Assembly (NCBI RefSeq): GCF_015832195.1
Contig: NC_052016.1
Span: 80,128,547 to 80,192,546, forward strand
DNA from: Motacilla alba alba
Lineage: Eukaryota > Chordata > Aves > Passeriformes > Motacillidae
DNA length: 64,000 bases
Direction: 5' to 3'
In this document: piece after piece, positions 13,401 through 27,059 of the stretch
Position numbering within the stretch: position 1 is the stretch's first letter
Layout: the number at the start of each line of letters is the position of its first letter
Made by a program: the position numbers and the translations under genes
Notes under the pieces: model-generated
What the model saw: the letters and a program-made list of their open reading frames with translations, nothing else
What the model was told of the DNA's origin: nothing
Databases searched by the model: none

Positions 13401-15813
13401 AAGATCTCTAGGCAGCTTTGACATCCACTTGCTGCAAAACAGATATGAATTTGAATATGTAGGTTCTCAATAGCATTTTAAAAAGGTTTAGACATGTAGC
13501 TATGCAGTAAATATTTCCAGAGCACTTAAAACTTGAATTTTTCATGTGATCATGATTTTTTTAAGACATCTTCTGGAGTTAGGCCTAGGTAAAAATGATA
13601 ATTATTAATAGGAGAAGCAATTTGCTGTAGAAAATTTAGGAAATAGTACAATGATTTGTGGAAGATTTGCAAACCTTTTTAGTAAAGGTATGGATCATTG
13701 AAATGTAATTGTTATGGAGGAGTTCACTTTCAAGTTTCCAGTCTTAAGGTAGAAATCGTTCATTTAACCACTAAGGATGTACTTTAGGATGAGTTTATCA
13801 ACTCCACCATTCAGAATATTTATCTTTTTAGATTAATTTCTGGTAGAGAAGTTTAGCATTACATTAACAGTTATCTGGTCTTTACCTATACACAAGGGCA
13901 CAGAACAAGTAGAATAAATGTATTTTAAAAGAATAAAAACCATTATTTTTCAGCTCACAGACACAGTAAAGTAATGGATATACAAAACAAAACTAGGATT
14001 AAAGCAAGAAAGGTTATGGAAGTGAAAAAAAACCCTAAACAAAAGAAGAGAAAGATGAATGCAGCTCTAGCCATATTCACAGGGTTTGACCTTACCTCCC
14101 TAGAAAATCAGTATACGTAGTAAATTCTATCTATATTATATATCTGTAATTCCCCAGGGATTCATTATCATCCACATCCAGTCTTTCACTGTCTAGTCTG
14201 TCCTCGACTCTTTCTCCACAAAGATAGCAATGTTAAGGCAACCACAACTTTTCTAGGCAGTTTTCTGATATTGACTCATATATATATATTCATGGTTTTC
14301 TCAAGGTGTCTTAAGGTGCCTGTGTGTAAAAATGTATCAGTCTCAGTGTTCTGTGATATAGTTTATGCATATTGCATTTAGTGTGAGATGGTACATTGTT
14401 TTTTCATCAGTAGCCAAATTCAGATTTTCAGACAATTAATTCTGTACATGTTATTCAAGGGGTGCCTTTAATATACTTGAAATACATAAAAATCACAATT
14501 AACTCAGTTTCATGTGAAACTATTTTATTTAATATCCAGAGTATTTATCTCTTTAATAATGTAGCAAAAATGCATAATCTTATACTACAGGTAACTGCTA
14601 GTTATTTTTTCCTATATTCAGAAAATTAAGTGCAATATTGAGTTGAAATGAGTCTACAATGGCCTGTCTACAATGACAACTTTTATGGATGGTTTACCTG
14701 TAGGTGATTGATAACTACAGAGTGCTATCATTCTATTTATCTTTACTTTGTGCAATAAATTTATTCTGCCTATAACTGTACAAACACTTAGGCATGCAAC
14801 ATTTTGCACTCCAGAGAGAAAGTGTAAATCAACACCAGCTATTTAATTAATGGCTAGTGCTTTTCTGAACAGCTGAATACCCTACTGTTACTTGGCAGTC
14901 ACAATTCACTCACTTCATTCTGCTCTTGCTTTATGTCTCAGTCCTTCACAGTGGAGAAAAGTTCCCTCGGTCAAATCAGAAATGGAACTGGTACACAGAG
15001 AGAGCAATTTCTTCATAAGAAGATTAGTATGGGGAGATGTAAGCAAAGTCATTAATGTATAAAAATCATAAATTTGTAGCAAACTATTGAAAAATCTGTT
15101 ACAAGTTTTCATCTTATGTTGTTGTATCCCTGTTATGTTGGTGAAAATGAAAATTATGCATCTGATTATAATGCAAAACTTTCAAAAGACTGTGTCAGTT
15201 TAGCTGTTTAAAATGTCCTAAGAACTGCAGCAACTAGGAATTTTTATTACAGTTTCTGACAACACTACTAACCAAAACAATGGCATAATTTTCCCAGGTC
15301 TACAATTTTTCATATGGTTATAGTAATTTTTATCCTGTGATCATCTAAAAGTCTCAGTAATAGCCCTAGCATGCATAACATAATGTTTATACAAATATAA
15401 ATATACTTTTAAAAATATATGTAAAAAAGACTGTAATGTAGTGAGGATAAATTATAAAAAGTTATTTTAATAATTTTCTGAAACCACACCAGCCATACAG
15501 CTGGGCTGAGATGACACTGTTTCCAATTCCTTACAGCCTTATTGCCTATGGATTCTATTAAACATACAAGTCCAGCACTCTCAGCTGGTCTATTGATTGT
15601 GGATATAAATACTCTCAGCAGTCACAAAGATGTATTATGCGTCTTTGTATTCTGGCACGGCCTCATTTTACTTATGATCTCCTTGACATGTATAGTTGCA
15701 GCTAAATTTTAATAGCCTAAATTGACTCATGCAAGGGAACCAAAGGAACAAACCTCATATACAAAGCCAAGAATTTCTTAGTAGTCAATTGAAATCTTAA
15801 TTAGCTATTTATG

Positions 15814-15839
15814 TATATATATATATATATATATATATA
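15814..15839. repeat. (TA)13 dinucleotide microsatellite
   Basis: Thirteen uninterrupted TA units. The tract is perfect, and likely length-variable and easily melted. Confidence 0.9.
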
Positions 15840-16191
15840 CATAATTTACATAGATAAAATTATCACAGAAAGACAAGGAAAATATAAAACATGAAAACAG
15901 GAAAAGGATAGTCTCAATAGAAGTAATGTTACAATAATAGTACCCAAAACTTCTAGTTTCTACTTTTTTTCACTGTTGTGCTCACTCTTCCAAAATCCTT
16001 TCATGTACTTAGGTCAACACTTGAGTCTTCAAGAAGATGTTAATGAGTTGTAATGAATCATCAGCATATTGAGTCCTTCTCAGAGCAGATGTAATAATCA
16101 CAGTGGGATTTTCTTTTCTTTACTATAACATCTTTTGGGACTATTTTTATATATATTTTTAACATGCTCTGCCTGTTGCTTACTCCTCCGT

Positions 16192-16225
16192 GGGTTGCAA
16201 TTCCACCTGGGTTGCAATTCCACCT
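16192..16225. repeat. 17-bp perfect tandem duplication
   Basis: GGGTTGCAATTCCACCT occurs twice, head to tail, with no mismatch. The absence of divergence suggests a recent duplication by slippage or end joining. Confidence 0.9.
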
Positions 16226-17637
16226 AACATTCACGTAAATTATGAATGGTATGCTCCTACATATATTGGATTCTTTTTTCTCTTTGTTATCACTAAAATC
16301 TTAGTTACCAATTTCCCCAGGCTGGATTCCTTTAGTGACCTGTAATTGACCCCTCATATGTTGTTCAATAATACAAGAGCCCTGAGGCCTCTCGTATTAT
16401 TCCATGCCCGTGCTTTGAAGGCCTTTGTTGTCATCATATGCCTGCACTCTTTAAGTTGCAATTTTATTCTATCATTGTAGGCAATTTATGCTACAGAGAA
16501 TAACCACATTGTATTGGTATTATTTTGAACTCTATGATGAAATTATTATATGTTTGCAGCACAACAATAAAAGGTAAACAAAAGGAAATAATTCAATATT
16601 CAGTTCCTAAACGAGTTAAAGCAAAGATCCAGGCAGGCCCAGACCAGCCCAAATTCAGAAAAAGCAAGTCTGACAGGTCCTATTATTGAAGGTTCCAGAA
16701 GTTAGCACAAAATTTATTACTACAATAACAAGTCTTCCTTTGCTAATCCAGTAGACTATATTTCCCCTATAGACCTCATAGAATTTGTTACAAATTCTGC
16801 TTATCAGAAAAAATGAATACAATCTGAAACTCCTGTGAGTAATATGTGTAATCATTAACAAATTCAAGTGTTCTATGCAGAAATTATTTTTAGTTTTATG
16901 TTACATGAAATTCACCTTGTGTCACCACTACTTAGATATCAGAAGCATTGTTTGCACTTTGACAGAACAGATGATAGAGACTGACACCAATAAAGTACTG
17001 CTCAGCTAGATGTATATCATCATCCCAAACCCCTATTTAAGGAAGAAATTCTTTAATTCACATTGCCTGATCATTTTGTCCATCTGATTTTCACAGGAAA
17101 GTAACAAATCCTTTCAGGAAGAGGATTCTAGAAATGTCACGCAACTGTGCTGAAATCCCTGGTGATTTTTTAAGAAAATTTTGACTTCTCAGTGATTCAG
17201 TCTTCTCTCCAAGAATTTCACTTTCACTTCTCAAAATATTTACTATTTTGGATTAATTTCATGGTAAAACATAAGTTCCTTCTCTGGACTTATTAAAATT
17301 TTTATCCTTTTCATTGATGTCAAAAGCAGACTGCAGCTTTCACTTGTACACATCCCATCACAGGTGCATTCCTAAAAAAAAAGTTACTCATAAATGGAGT
17401 AGTATTATAAGGTAATTTTACTATCATAAGGAATTCTAATTGTTGTTTTGAATCCAGTGGTCTTATTTCTTCCTTATATTTACTTTTCAATATAAAATTA
17501 TTTGATTCACACCCTTCCAAATCTTCAGGAAGCACTGTAAAATATGTTGAGATATTTAAGGAAGTCTTAGTGGCATCTAAAACAAATAAAGCTGAGAAGA
17601 GACTAGAGACTGGAGTATATTGGAGTGTATTTATATA

Positions 17638-17672
17638 TTGCAAAATATATATATTTATATATCTATATAATG
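17638..17672. repeat. AT-rich simple repeat
   Basis: An imperfect TATATAT/TATCTATA tract, low complexity, with no associated element. Confidence 0.6.
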
Positions 17673-19673
17673 AAATTTTAAGTATGGGCTCTGAGTAACA
17701 CTGTGAATTTAACTTTTCTTCCTACGCCTCTGAGCACAGAAACACCCAGACTAGCAGGATTAGCCTGTCATTGAATTGAGATCTTGCAAGTGAGGATGCT
17801 GGCCTTAGCCTTTTCTTGTGAATCCCAATCATTGTGAAGGAACTTTCAGCATTTCTTTGTCATCTGAAAAGTTAAAGGGGCAGAGTATGGGCTGCTATAG
17901 TGCAATCTTCATTTTCCCTGGTTATTGAATTGTGCAACCTTCCTTGGTCTTCTCCATTTTTGGTCCTATTTTGTTCAGGATGAGTGTTTTACACAGAATG
18001 TACAGACAATGAATAACAACTACAGGATTTTCAAGTTCACTGAAGGATCCAGATACTAAAGATTCCCTTACTAAATGAAGCATTTACCCTTTTATTGTTC
18101 TATATGCAGAAGAAACAATTCTCTATATATTTCATCATAGTCCTTCTCATTGACTTTGCTGAAGGTTATCTTTTCATAGCGCCTCTTGAAAGAAAACTGC
18201 TTCCTATAAAGTCGTATCCATGCTTAGAATATTGTCTTCTGTAAAAAAAACTACATGCTGCTGCAAGTAATAATATAAAATACAATTTTCTGTTTAAAAA
18301 GTTATCAATTGTATTATTAACAAGATTTAGTTTGAGTTTAAAGAAATCATTTTACAAGATCAACTCAGAAGACTAGATTGGAAAAACTGTGGTTTTCTAT
18401 CAGAAATGTGTAAAAAAAGTCTGTAACTTTTAAAAGCTTTTTTTTTTTTTCCTCAAAGAATGGTTTGGAAATTTAACATCAGGTTTTTGTCAAATTTAAA
18501 TTGGCAAAACTAAAGTTGGCTGGAAGTGATGGAGGATTTATAGGTTTCATTTCTTCAAAAACAGGAAAAAGGGATGAAAAAGCAGCAAATTAAATAATAT
18601 GTACATAAGAAATATTAATAAATACCTATATTAATAAATACACAGATAGTAAATATATTATTAAAATCCTTTAAAATACTATTGCTTAGAGTACTAGTGT
18701 GCATTTTTGTTTTAATCAATACTACAATATCATTAATCATGACAATTAATATATCCTTTTTCAACCCACTAAATAATGAAAAATATAATGCTCTCCATTC
18801 CCTCCTATTTTGATATTTTTAAAATAAATTTAGTCAAATTATATCTACATGGCTAATAAAATAGCAATACTTTTAAAATATTTTGGAATACCTCGTTCTA
18901 TATTCTATTAAATGTTAAAACAACCAAAAAATAAGTTCAATTAAATAAAGTCCACATATCATGTTTTGAGACTTGGTTACCTGTCTATCTAAGCTGTATA
19001 AATAAACAGTTCATTGCCAGGACAGTGTGCAGAAATCTTTTCTTCATTTGGAAGCAGGTTAGAATTTCTAATGAGCACTAATTATCAGCAGCCTCCGAAA
19101 TCAATCTTTACAAGCCATAAAAAAACCTGAACCAAAGTAAAATCCTCAATATCAAGGTTTAGATTTTAATGTTATTACTGAGTCTATTTATTTTGAAACT
19201 GATAATGCAGTTAAGGAAAATAATGATTACAAAGGATTGAGGTAGAAGAGAGTTTCAACCCTGAAAAAAAATGAAACAATCCAAAATTTGCATATTTTGA
19301 GTGTGTGGGAGGAAGGGAAAGAAAAAGTACTGGATTTAAAGAATTGAGTAAAGAAGTAGGAAGAGATAAATGTAGAATGAGTCCCAGTTATGCAATGTTT
19401 TCTTCAAAGATATTTTATTCAAAAGGAAATGCAGCAGCAAAGTAATAACAAAAACCTCTCTAGGAGCTGAGGGGAGTATTAGTAAACATAGTTGTTCATA
19501 CCTCTGAAGCCCTTAGCTAGGAAAGGATAGCCTGAAATGAGTCAATAACATACATAGAAACTTTTTTGAATAAAAAAGAACATTAAGCTCAGCCTGTTTA
19601 ATCAATCCCAGTAGAAACTTATATGAATATAAACTTGAAACAGTGTAAAGGATGTCATCTCTTTAAAGAATGA

Positions 19674-19714
19674 GTTGAAATTAGATCATGCTATCTGTTG
19701 AAATTAGATCATGC
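19674..19714. repeat. 18-bp perfect direct repeat, 23-bp period
   Basis: GTTGAAATTAGATCATGC is present at 19674-19691 and again at 19697-19714, separated by five bases. It is a local duplication. Confidence 0.85.
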
Positions 19715-19894
19715 ATTTGAAACTCCAATTTTCATTTCAAAACCAAAGCAATTTAAACTGTTCTACGGTCTTCCCTAGTCTTTCTGGGAAAGGTCATAAA
19801 ATATATGACGAATCTGGCAAATAAAAAGCACTAGAAGCAACAGAAATCCAAAAAGTACACTTTCACTTCTGAAAAACTCAATTACTCTCTTGAT

Positions 19895-19962
19895 GAAAAT
19901 AAGCTGTAATCCAGCACTGGTGAAGTCACACCTCAGATACTGTGTTCAGTTGTTTTTTCTGT
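19895..19962 (+). mobile_element. Short CR1 LINE ORF2 scrap (plus strand)
   Basis: The segment reading roughly 'cactggtgaagtcacacctcagatactgtgttcagtt' matches the CR1 ORF2 block that normally encodes the 'TSSILCSVL'-type stretch before the C-terminal region. Both flanks lose similarity at once, so this is a remnant of about 70 bp from an old copy or a deletion. The assignment is by memory of the consensus only. Confidence 0.65.
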
Positions 19963-22900
19963 TTCTAAATCTTTTTGATTTTTTTTTTTCATGTAAAATA
20001 CTTTATCATTTGCATTAGTTAGGTACAGAGTTAAGCCAAATTAATGACCTTTTAACTATTTTTTCATTCTGTGCATGCAAAAATGAATATTATTTTTTTC
20101 TTAATTATGTTTTAGATTCTTTTAAAATAGAAGTATTCCATAAATTCTATACTTTACAGACACACAGTTTTATGTATCCATCTAAATTTAATTTTTGCCA
20201 CTCCCACAAGGGCCCCAAAGAAAACTGCTCTGCAGTTAATAAGCACTTCTATTACTTAAAAGTACTTTCCAAAATTTAGTTATTTTAAAACAAACTCTGA
20301 TCAGATTATGATTAACATTAACACTTTTAACAATTATTAGAAAACACATATATTTTTAATAGTTATAAATACTCATTTTTTTCCTTGAGAAAAGGAGACT
20401 CGTGTTACTGGAAACAATGAAATGCAAAAGATAGGGAAGAGAACAGAAGTAATCTAATATAAAGAACACAGCAGTGTAAGGAGGATGATATATGATTATC
20501 AGTTTAGGGAGTTTTTGTTTAGTTCTGCTGTTGTTGTTCTGGTTTATGAAACATCTAAGCTTCCATTAACTTCAAGTAAGTGGACTTTGCTTTTTTTAAA
20601 TCAAAGTTGGACACTGGTGACCCCAAAACACTTGGGATGTTCATCATAGTTTCTGCTTAGTTTTGGCCTATTTGATTTTATTCAAAGTTGAACTTAAAAG
20701 AATCAAAACTGATTTCTACTATCTGAACCTGTTGGTACTACAAATTTTTGAACAGTCATTCAAACTGGAACTGTAATCATGAAAATAACATTGAAAAACT
20801 GGGAAAAAAAATAGCAAAGTATCTAATACATGAAGATAAGAAAATGCAAATGACCTGAAGAAAAGTAAATTGAAATCAGATTAAGCTTTAAGTTTAACAA
20901 AAATATCTATGTTTCATTAGAATTGCATAGTTTGGGTTTTTTGGTATTTTTTTCTTAATTTATTGACATATGTAGACTTATTGGGAAATCTGTCATTATA
21001 CAAAGGGATTATCTTGACTTTAATTTCATCAATGTTGCAAGAAATTTTGTGCATTATAATTCAAATTTATATTAATATTTTCCCCTTAGGATTTTGAACA
21101 CTAAAATGTATATTCTTTTTCTGTTAATTATTAAATTCCATAAACAAACTCAATTTCAAATAAATAGCTCTTTCATTATAGCATTCCATATTAAAATGTT
21201 TGTTTGCTTCTTTTATTGAAAATTAATTTCTTTAAATATAAGGGGTTTAAAGAAAATAAATATCCCTGAGATTAAATATGATTGGTAATTGGTTCCTTAT
21301 CTAGAATGATTCTTAAAGTATTTTAAAATGTATAATTCCTATTGAAAAGACTAAAAATATTGCACATATGATAATCAATTTTTATAGTATAATTTTTGAG
21401 GTTTTTTCTTCGTGAATGTTTAGTTATTAAAAATCATTGCAATTAAAGAGGGAATAATTTGTGCCATGCAAATATACTTCAGAAAGTAAATATACTTCAG
21501 AAAGCATATTCAAACCTAAACGTTTATGCTTTTTTTTATGCTTTATGCTCAAAAAGTTTTCCTCATCATTCTAAATGGCAGACACCATGTGGAAAATTTG
21601 AAGGTACACAACAGATGAAAAAGAGCTATTTCTTATCGTAATTATCATCAAGTTAAGTTTGAAGGAAAAACTATACTTTATCTACCTTGTATTCTTATCT
21701 TTGTTAACAAAGACGCGTAGAAAAATATCTATAGTGTATGTTTGTTAATACTGTTACATGGTGGTTATAGTGTTATATGGTGCCTCATTGAATTTTCAGG
21801 TAAGAGTATAGCAATAACTCAAGCAAATATTGCAATAGGTTTTGGTAAATTCACGTTTATAATGCATGTTTATCATTTGTAAAAATAAGATTTCATTTTC
21901 CCACCAGCTATTTCTGAGAACAGATGCTCCACAACATATATACTTGATTGTACTTCACAGTGCAGTTCAGTCACTTGAAAACATTGTCAACAGATGTTAT
22001 CAACATACTGCTTTTTTTAAATGTCAGTTGCTAATTGCTTTTGTTCAACAGGAAAGTTTAAAGTTCCAGCTAACATTAGAAACTATTTCTTGAAATCATC
22101 TAGCCTATCACTTTGCTCAAATAAGGGTTAAATTCAAAGTTATATCATGTTTTTCCCTCTCCTAATATCTCTTGTGCAAGTCCTCAATAGTCTCAGCATA
22201 AATATCTCCTTCAAAGCAAGATGAGTATCTTAGGACTGGATTTCCAATGGCTATAGCAAGACTTTGTATACTCTGATGTCTGAGTCACTTCAACTGTGTG
22301 ACATTTCAATTTAGGAGCCTGGAACCCAGCCTGGATCATGACCAAAAGACAAAAACCAAGAAAAAAAGTAAATTATAAATACTGGCAATCATATGCTTTA
22401 TGTAATCCTACATGTGAAAAATTCATTGGTTAATTATGTTGCATTTAGGTGTAGTCTTAGGTACAGAGTTTTTGAAAATTTGCAAGAGCTGTTCCAGGCT
22501 GGCTCAGGATTCATTCTTTCCTCAATCAACAGAGGCACTCTGGAAATTAAAAGATGAGTTTCACTTTCCCTTAAATTATATCTGTCTTATATTTATTCAG
22601 ATATTTATTTCTTGTAAATTGTTTACATAATCTTTTTGATTTTATACATACTGAGGATTTAAAGAGGTGTCTACAATGGCATAATATATTCTCACATATT
22701 AATAACAATTATTATGTATCTTGAAAAAAATGAGCCAAATTCTGTGATGGTTGACAGTATAATGAGGGAAATAATTGTCATAATTTGTACATTTGCACTT
22801 TAAAAAGAGCTTTATTTTTGGCTAAGGTCCCTAAAAAGAGGATCCTGATGTATAGCATAGTACAGTAATCATGATCAGATTCAGTATTTATCTTATTTTT

Positions 22901-23067
22901 TGAGGTAGAAGAGTTACTAGTGCCAAGAGCTACAAAATGGTCCGTAACTGGACAACAGCTGTACCAGCATAAAAAATGAGGATGGCCGTATGAGGACATA
23001 TCTGAGTCTTTCTTCCAAATCCATCATCTTCCTCTTGTTAGAAACCCATGGGAACACATGGACATCT
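19963..23067. other. AT-rich non-coding sequence, no gene seen
   Basis: No gene, RNA gene or recognisable repeat. A near-perfect 17-bp direct repeat (AAATATACTTCAGAAAG) is present at about 21470-21504. Short open frames have no domain content. Confidence 0.7.
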
Positions 23068-23115
23068 GAAAATCTTATGGGATTCAACAAGGCGAAGTGC
23101 AAGGTGATGCTGTTG
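23068..23115 (+). mobile_element. Short CR1 LINE ORF2 scrap (plus strand)
   Basis: The stretch 'gattcaacaaggcgaagtgcaaggtgatgctg' resembles the CR1 ORF2 block encoding the 'FNKAKCKVLH' motif. Only about 40-50 bp are recognisable. The adjoining bases to 23220 are less AT-rich and may be a diverged continuation. Confidence 0.6.
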
Positions 23116-23531
23116 GAAATGTGATTTAGAATACACGGTCTCACTGAGTTCTGCACGCGTGTGGAGCAGTTCTGTCACTTCCATTGCAAACACTGCTTCT
23201 TTGGAAGGAAGCTCTTTCACGTTGTTTATTTCCTCAGTCTTTATTCTGGCCTGCTGACAACATAGTTGCTATCCTATGTTGACATTTTATTTGTTAATCC
23301 GACTTCTGACTTTTAAGATGGAACTTCTCTGCTAGATATTCCCTTGTCCTCACAACACTTAGAGTTTCCCAGACAAGGGTAATATTTTTAAAGGAATGCA
23401 TTAATAGTTTGCATGCTAACTGTGCCAGTTGTCTTTCTTTTCTGATATCAAAGATTAGTATTAAAATGCAAAAAGGCCATATTTGAACTTTTGAACTGAA
23501 GATAGTGTTTGGAATTCAGTGGTAGGGGGCA

Positions 23532-23603
23532 TTTTTCTTTTTTTTTTTTTTTCTTTTTTTTTTTTTCTCATAGGACAGTTGATAATATTAAAAAAAAAAA
23601 AAA
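23532..23603. repeat. Long T tract followed by A tract (fold-back)
   Basis: A 36-base run that is all T apart from two C interruptions lies about 22 bases before a run of 14 A. Together they can fold back into a poly(T):poly(A) stem. No retroelement body is visible next to either tract. Confidence 0.8.
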
Positions 23604-24149
23604 CCCAAACTATTTTTTTAAGGTTTCCTTCATGCAATACCCTTCATGGTATATGTGGCCATCATGTCTATCACTCTCCCTCCTATTAGTACAATAAGTA
23701 TTCCCCTCTTAGCTAGAAATGGAGTCCTATGTTTTGCCATTCCAAAAACTGTATTTCTAGGAAAAAAAGTAATGATGGATGCCCTGCAGTTGAAAAATAT
23801 TAAATTTTAATCCCCACTTACAATCTGGGGACTAATGTAGAGGATCATGTCATCACAGAAAAAAAGATGTTTTTCAACTTTTGCAGATAATTCCCTCAAA
23901 AGACAGCTCCTTCCTGAGGCATACTTAAGGGAATTATAAAGCATATTTCCAACTTTTTAATTCCAAAAAAAATTCTATGATCATTCCTGGAAGTTTGTAT
24001 CAACTCACTGGATCTTTTGAGAATAAATTTTCACTCCCAATCAGTTTGTCTTTCTGAAAGCCAAACTGCTTTTATTGAAGAAGAAGTGATGCAGCAACAC
24101 CTGTTTCATCTAGCAGATGAGATGATTCAGTTCTTCTCCTGTGCAGAAA

Positions 24150-24370
24150 GGCTGTTTCACCACTGTGACAGAGGAGACAGGGAACAAAGGCTGAAGTTAA
24201 GTCCAGGATAAAGGAGGGGTGGAGCAAGGTGTTTTTAAGATGTAGTTTTATTTCTCCTTTTCCTACCCTTGTTTGATTGCTAATAAATTAAACTGATTTC
24301 CTCGAGGTCTGTCTGTTTGCCTGTGACAGTGACTGCTGAGGGATCTTCCTGCCCTTTGCTCAACCCCTAT
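24150..24370 (+). mobile_element. Avian ERV LTR remnant A (plus strand, 3' part)
   Basis: The order of blocks matches the 3' portion of an LTR common in bird genomes: 'gggaacaaaggctgaagttaagtccagg', a purine-rich 'aggaggggtggagcaaggtgtttttaagat' step, 'ttttatttctc', a 'taataaattaaactgatttcc' block carrying the AATAAA polyadenylation signal at 24282-24287, then 'gtctgtctgtttgcctgtgacag' and a degenerate 'gagggatcttcctgcc' block. The terminal CA end is not visible, so it is truncated near 24370. The left limit is uncertain; similarity may extend back to about 24000. No internal retroviral sequence adjoins it, so it is most likely a solo LTR remnant. Confidence 0.7.
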
Positions 24371-26179
24371 TTCAGAAGTTTAATATAATTGAATTGCAAG
24401 GGGTAATACATGGCTTTGTAAAGAGTGAGTTGTGTGATCAATTTCAACTTGAATGAATAAATTTTATATCACACAGCAACAAAACGTACCTGATTTGTAT
24501 TACAAGCCTTTTGGAAATGATATTGCTTTTGCTGTTATTGTAAATGACTCACTAACAACTTAGTGTTCTGAAACCTTAACACTAATATGGACAATCTTTA
24601 GGCTTTTGAACTGCCACGTATCTTGAAAGAGCATTACATTTAAGGACAACTTGTTTTCTTTTCAAGAAAGGCTGACCAAGGACGTAAACATGAGCAGCTT
24701 TTCAGCTTCTTGAGCAGCATTCTTGCCAGTCAAGACTATCAGCTGGTGTGCAACCTACAATTTTCCTTTGTGTTCCTCCAGACACCCTGTTATGGCAATC
24801 TCTTCAAAACAATTGCTAACAGTCAGAAAATTGCCATCTTAATTGCTGTGTGCAGATTGATAAATGTTTTGGGGTTTGCTTGTGTTTTTTTTCTTAATCC
24901 ACTTAGTTGTTACCTGTTGTTTTATATGTTTTACAGATTATCTTCAGGTCTTGTTCTCTGCTTGCACCACACCATATACTGTGGAGAGTAGTGGGAGGAT
25001 TTTTGTTTGGCTTGGCTTTTGAAGAGTTTGCACATGAACATAAAAAAAAAAGAAACAAACACTACAAACAGGTAGTTATTATGGACATGAGGACTAGATC
25101 TACCGTATAAAAAGCAGATTACTTAATTCAATTCTAGTTTGAGTCCTAATAGTACTGTCAGTTTAGTGAAAAAAAAGTATATTTTAATAAGTTCATGATG
25201 AAAAATCATGTAATCTTATATTTCCTCTTCCTCAAAAATGATGAATAATCTTAGAAATAACTTCTTTTCCTTAGCCTCTGAGTGTTTGTCCTCAATTATT
25301 TCATTTGAACTTCCTGTGTTTAAAATTGTGATGGAGGATCTTTGTCTGCTACTTATGCTCTGTATCTGTGAATAATAACTCACTATTATACTTTCCAATA
25401 GAAAGTATAAATTGCTTGAAGTTCTTTTACTGGCTTTGAAATGTTTCCATAGAATTTACAAGTTTTGTGTTTGATAAATACATGTAAGTTTTTATTATCT
25501 AGTAAGGGGAGAGAAAAGAAGGCACAAGCCAGATGATATATGATGCGTGAACTGAGAGGTCTTATAAGATGATTGACCCACAAAGTAATTAGAAAAGAAT
25601 AAACAAGGTGAGTGATGAATAAGGAGGATCTACTTGGTCACAAATAAAGAATAATTCTTATTTACCCTTGTTCACTCATGCCATATTAAAATATAATATT
25701 TTATTATTTTCATTTCATGTAAGACTATGCTATCATTAAATACAATGGTCCTTTTCTCTTCTCTCCTGCTGTGTGGGGGTGTAGAGGATAGTGTTATCAG
25801 ATAAATTTCCAGTTTGCATACATGACAGAACAAAAATTATTGAGAACCAAACAATACTGCAAGAAGATTGGAGAAGAAGGTGGTCTTGCTCTTTATGAAA
25901 TCGGGAAATACTGAATTAAAGTGCATTGGATCTAGATGCCAAAGCTGTGGTAGGAGATGGCTGCAGGGGTGGGTGTTATCATATATGCATATACGTGACA
26001 GGAATTTTATACTATCATCTCTTTATTATAATGGTTTCGTACCTTTTTGGTGTTTTCTGGTGAGCAGCTCCTCTGAGCACACCCTTCCTCTCTCACCAGA
26101 TAACCAACTGACTCCAGTTCCCTTCCTGCTTTGGGGTGTGTTCTCTAAACAAGCCAACCCACTCTTTTATAGCTCCTGT
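24371..26179. other. Unique AT-rich sequence between two LTR remnants
   Basis: Nothing resembling gag, pol or env was found between the LTR remnants at 24150 and 26180, so they do not obviously bracket a provirus. The part from 26041 to 26179 is richer in C and may already belong to the 5' end of the next LTR. Confidence 0.6.
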
Positions 26180-26945
26180 TTTTCTTACTAGTCACAGCTG
26201 TGGCCTGTTGAAGTTAGGCCTTCTTCTCATTTTTGATAATTGTCCCAGCTGTAACTCCTTAGGGGTAAGATGACTTTCTATGCCATCTCTATTCTATCCC
26301 CCCACAGGTGGTCTCGGTGGGGAGAGACTGGGACTGCCCATGTTGGATATGCCAGGTTCCAGCTGGCTCCAACGGACCCACCAGAGGGCATGGCTGAGGT
26401 TCTCTGCCAAAATGGTCATGCCTCACTTAAAACATATTTAAGAATGAATAAAAATGGCATGAAGAGATATGAGGTTGGAACAAGCAGAGTGAGAAAGAGG
26501 AGAACTAAGACCAAAGCCTGAAGAGAAGGAGGAATTCTATGGGGGAAGGGATTTTTTTCCTTTGCTGTCTTTGCATAGTCCAGCCAGCTCTGGGTAAACT
26601 TGTGAGGAGGTAGGAGCAGCAGAGAGCAGATGTTATCAACACAACCCCATTTCCCATCTTCCCCTGAACTGCTCTGGTGGGGAAAAGATAGAGGAATTGG
26701 GAATGAAGGTGTGAAGTTGGATCAGGGAATAGAGGGAGAAAAGGTGTTTAATGCTTGTGCTTTTGTTTCTCACTACCTGTGTCTTGCTTAATGGGCAATA
26801 AATGAAATTGTTCTCAGTCTGAGTCTGCTTTGTCCGTGATGGCAATTGGTAAGTGATCTCCCTGACTTCATCTCAAGCTGTGAGATTTCCTGTTCTTTTG
26901 TTCTTCCTTTTTTTTTTTTTTTCTCTATTGCCTCTGGCTTTTATA
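26180..26945 (+). mobile_element. Avian ERV LTR remnant B (plus strand, nearly complete)
   Basis: It begins with C/T-rich sequence ('aattgtcccagctgtaactcc', then 'ctattctatccccccacaggtgg'). It passes through 'gggactgcccatgttggatatgccaggttccagctggctccaacggacccaccagagggcatggctgagg', which resembles the U3 of a bird LTR family. It ends with an 'atgggcaataaatgaaattgttctcagtctgagtctgctttgtccgtgatggcaattggtaagtgatctccctgac' R/U5-like block. AATAAA lies at 26797-26802. The same terminal block order occurs in the remnants at 24150 and 34745, so all three are probably one family. The last part (from about 26900) is broken by a T tract. Short open frames inside are residual. It is most likely a solo LTR; edges are uncertain by tens of bases. 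Confidence 0.75.
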
Positions 26946-27059
26946 TTCCCAAGTAAATATTACACATGAAGAAGCCTTGTTTCCCTGTAAAAGGCAAAAT
27001 AACTCTGCTGATTTGAAGAAGCGAATGAATTAGTTTGATTTACTTGCATATTCAGCTTT

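Larger units (their letters stand above)
10444..19894. other. AT-rich non-coding sequence, no gene seen
   Basis: No exon chain, RNA gene or recognisable interspersed repeat was found. The interval 10700-10920 is less AT-rich than its surroundings and may be an old, unrecognised repeat, but nothing in it is diagnostic. Small tandem duplications and TA tracts are listed separately. Confidence 0.7.

Noticed and set aside
17320..17643. 107-codon reverse-strand open frame
   Set aside because: No domain, no splice context and AT-rich composition; a frame of this length is expected by chance in 64 kb.
24150..26945. A provirus bounded by the LTR remnants at 24150 and 26180
   Set aside because: No primer-binding site, gag, pol, env or polypurine tract was found between them, and the left copy lacks its terminus.
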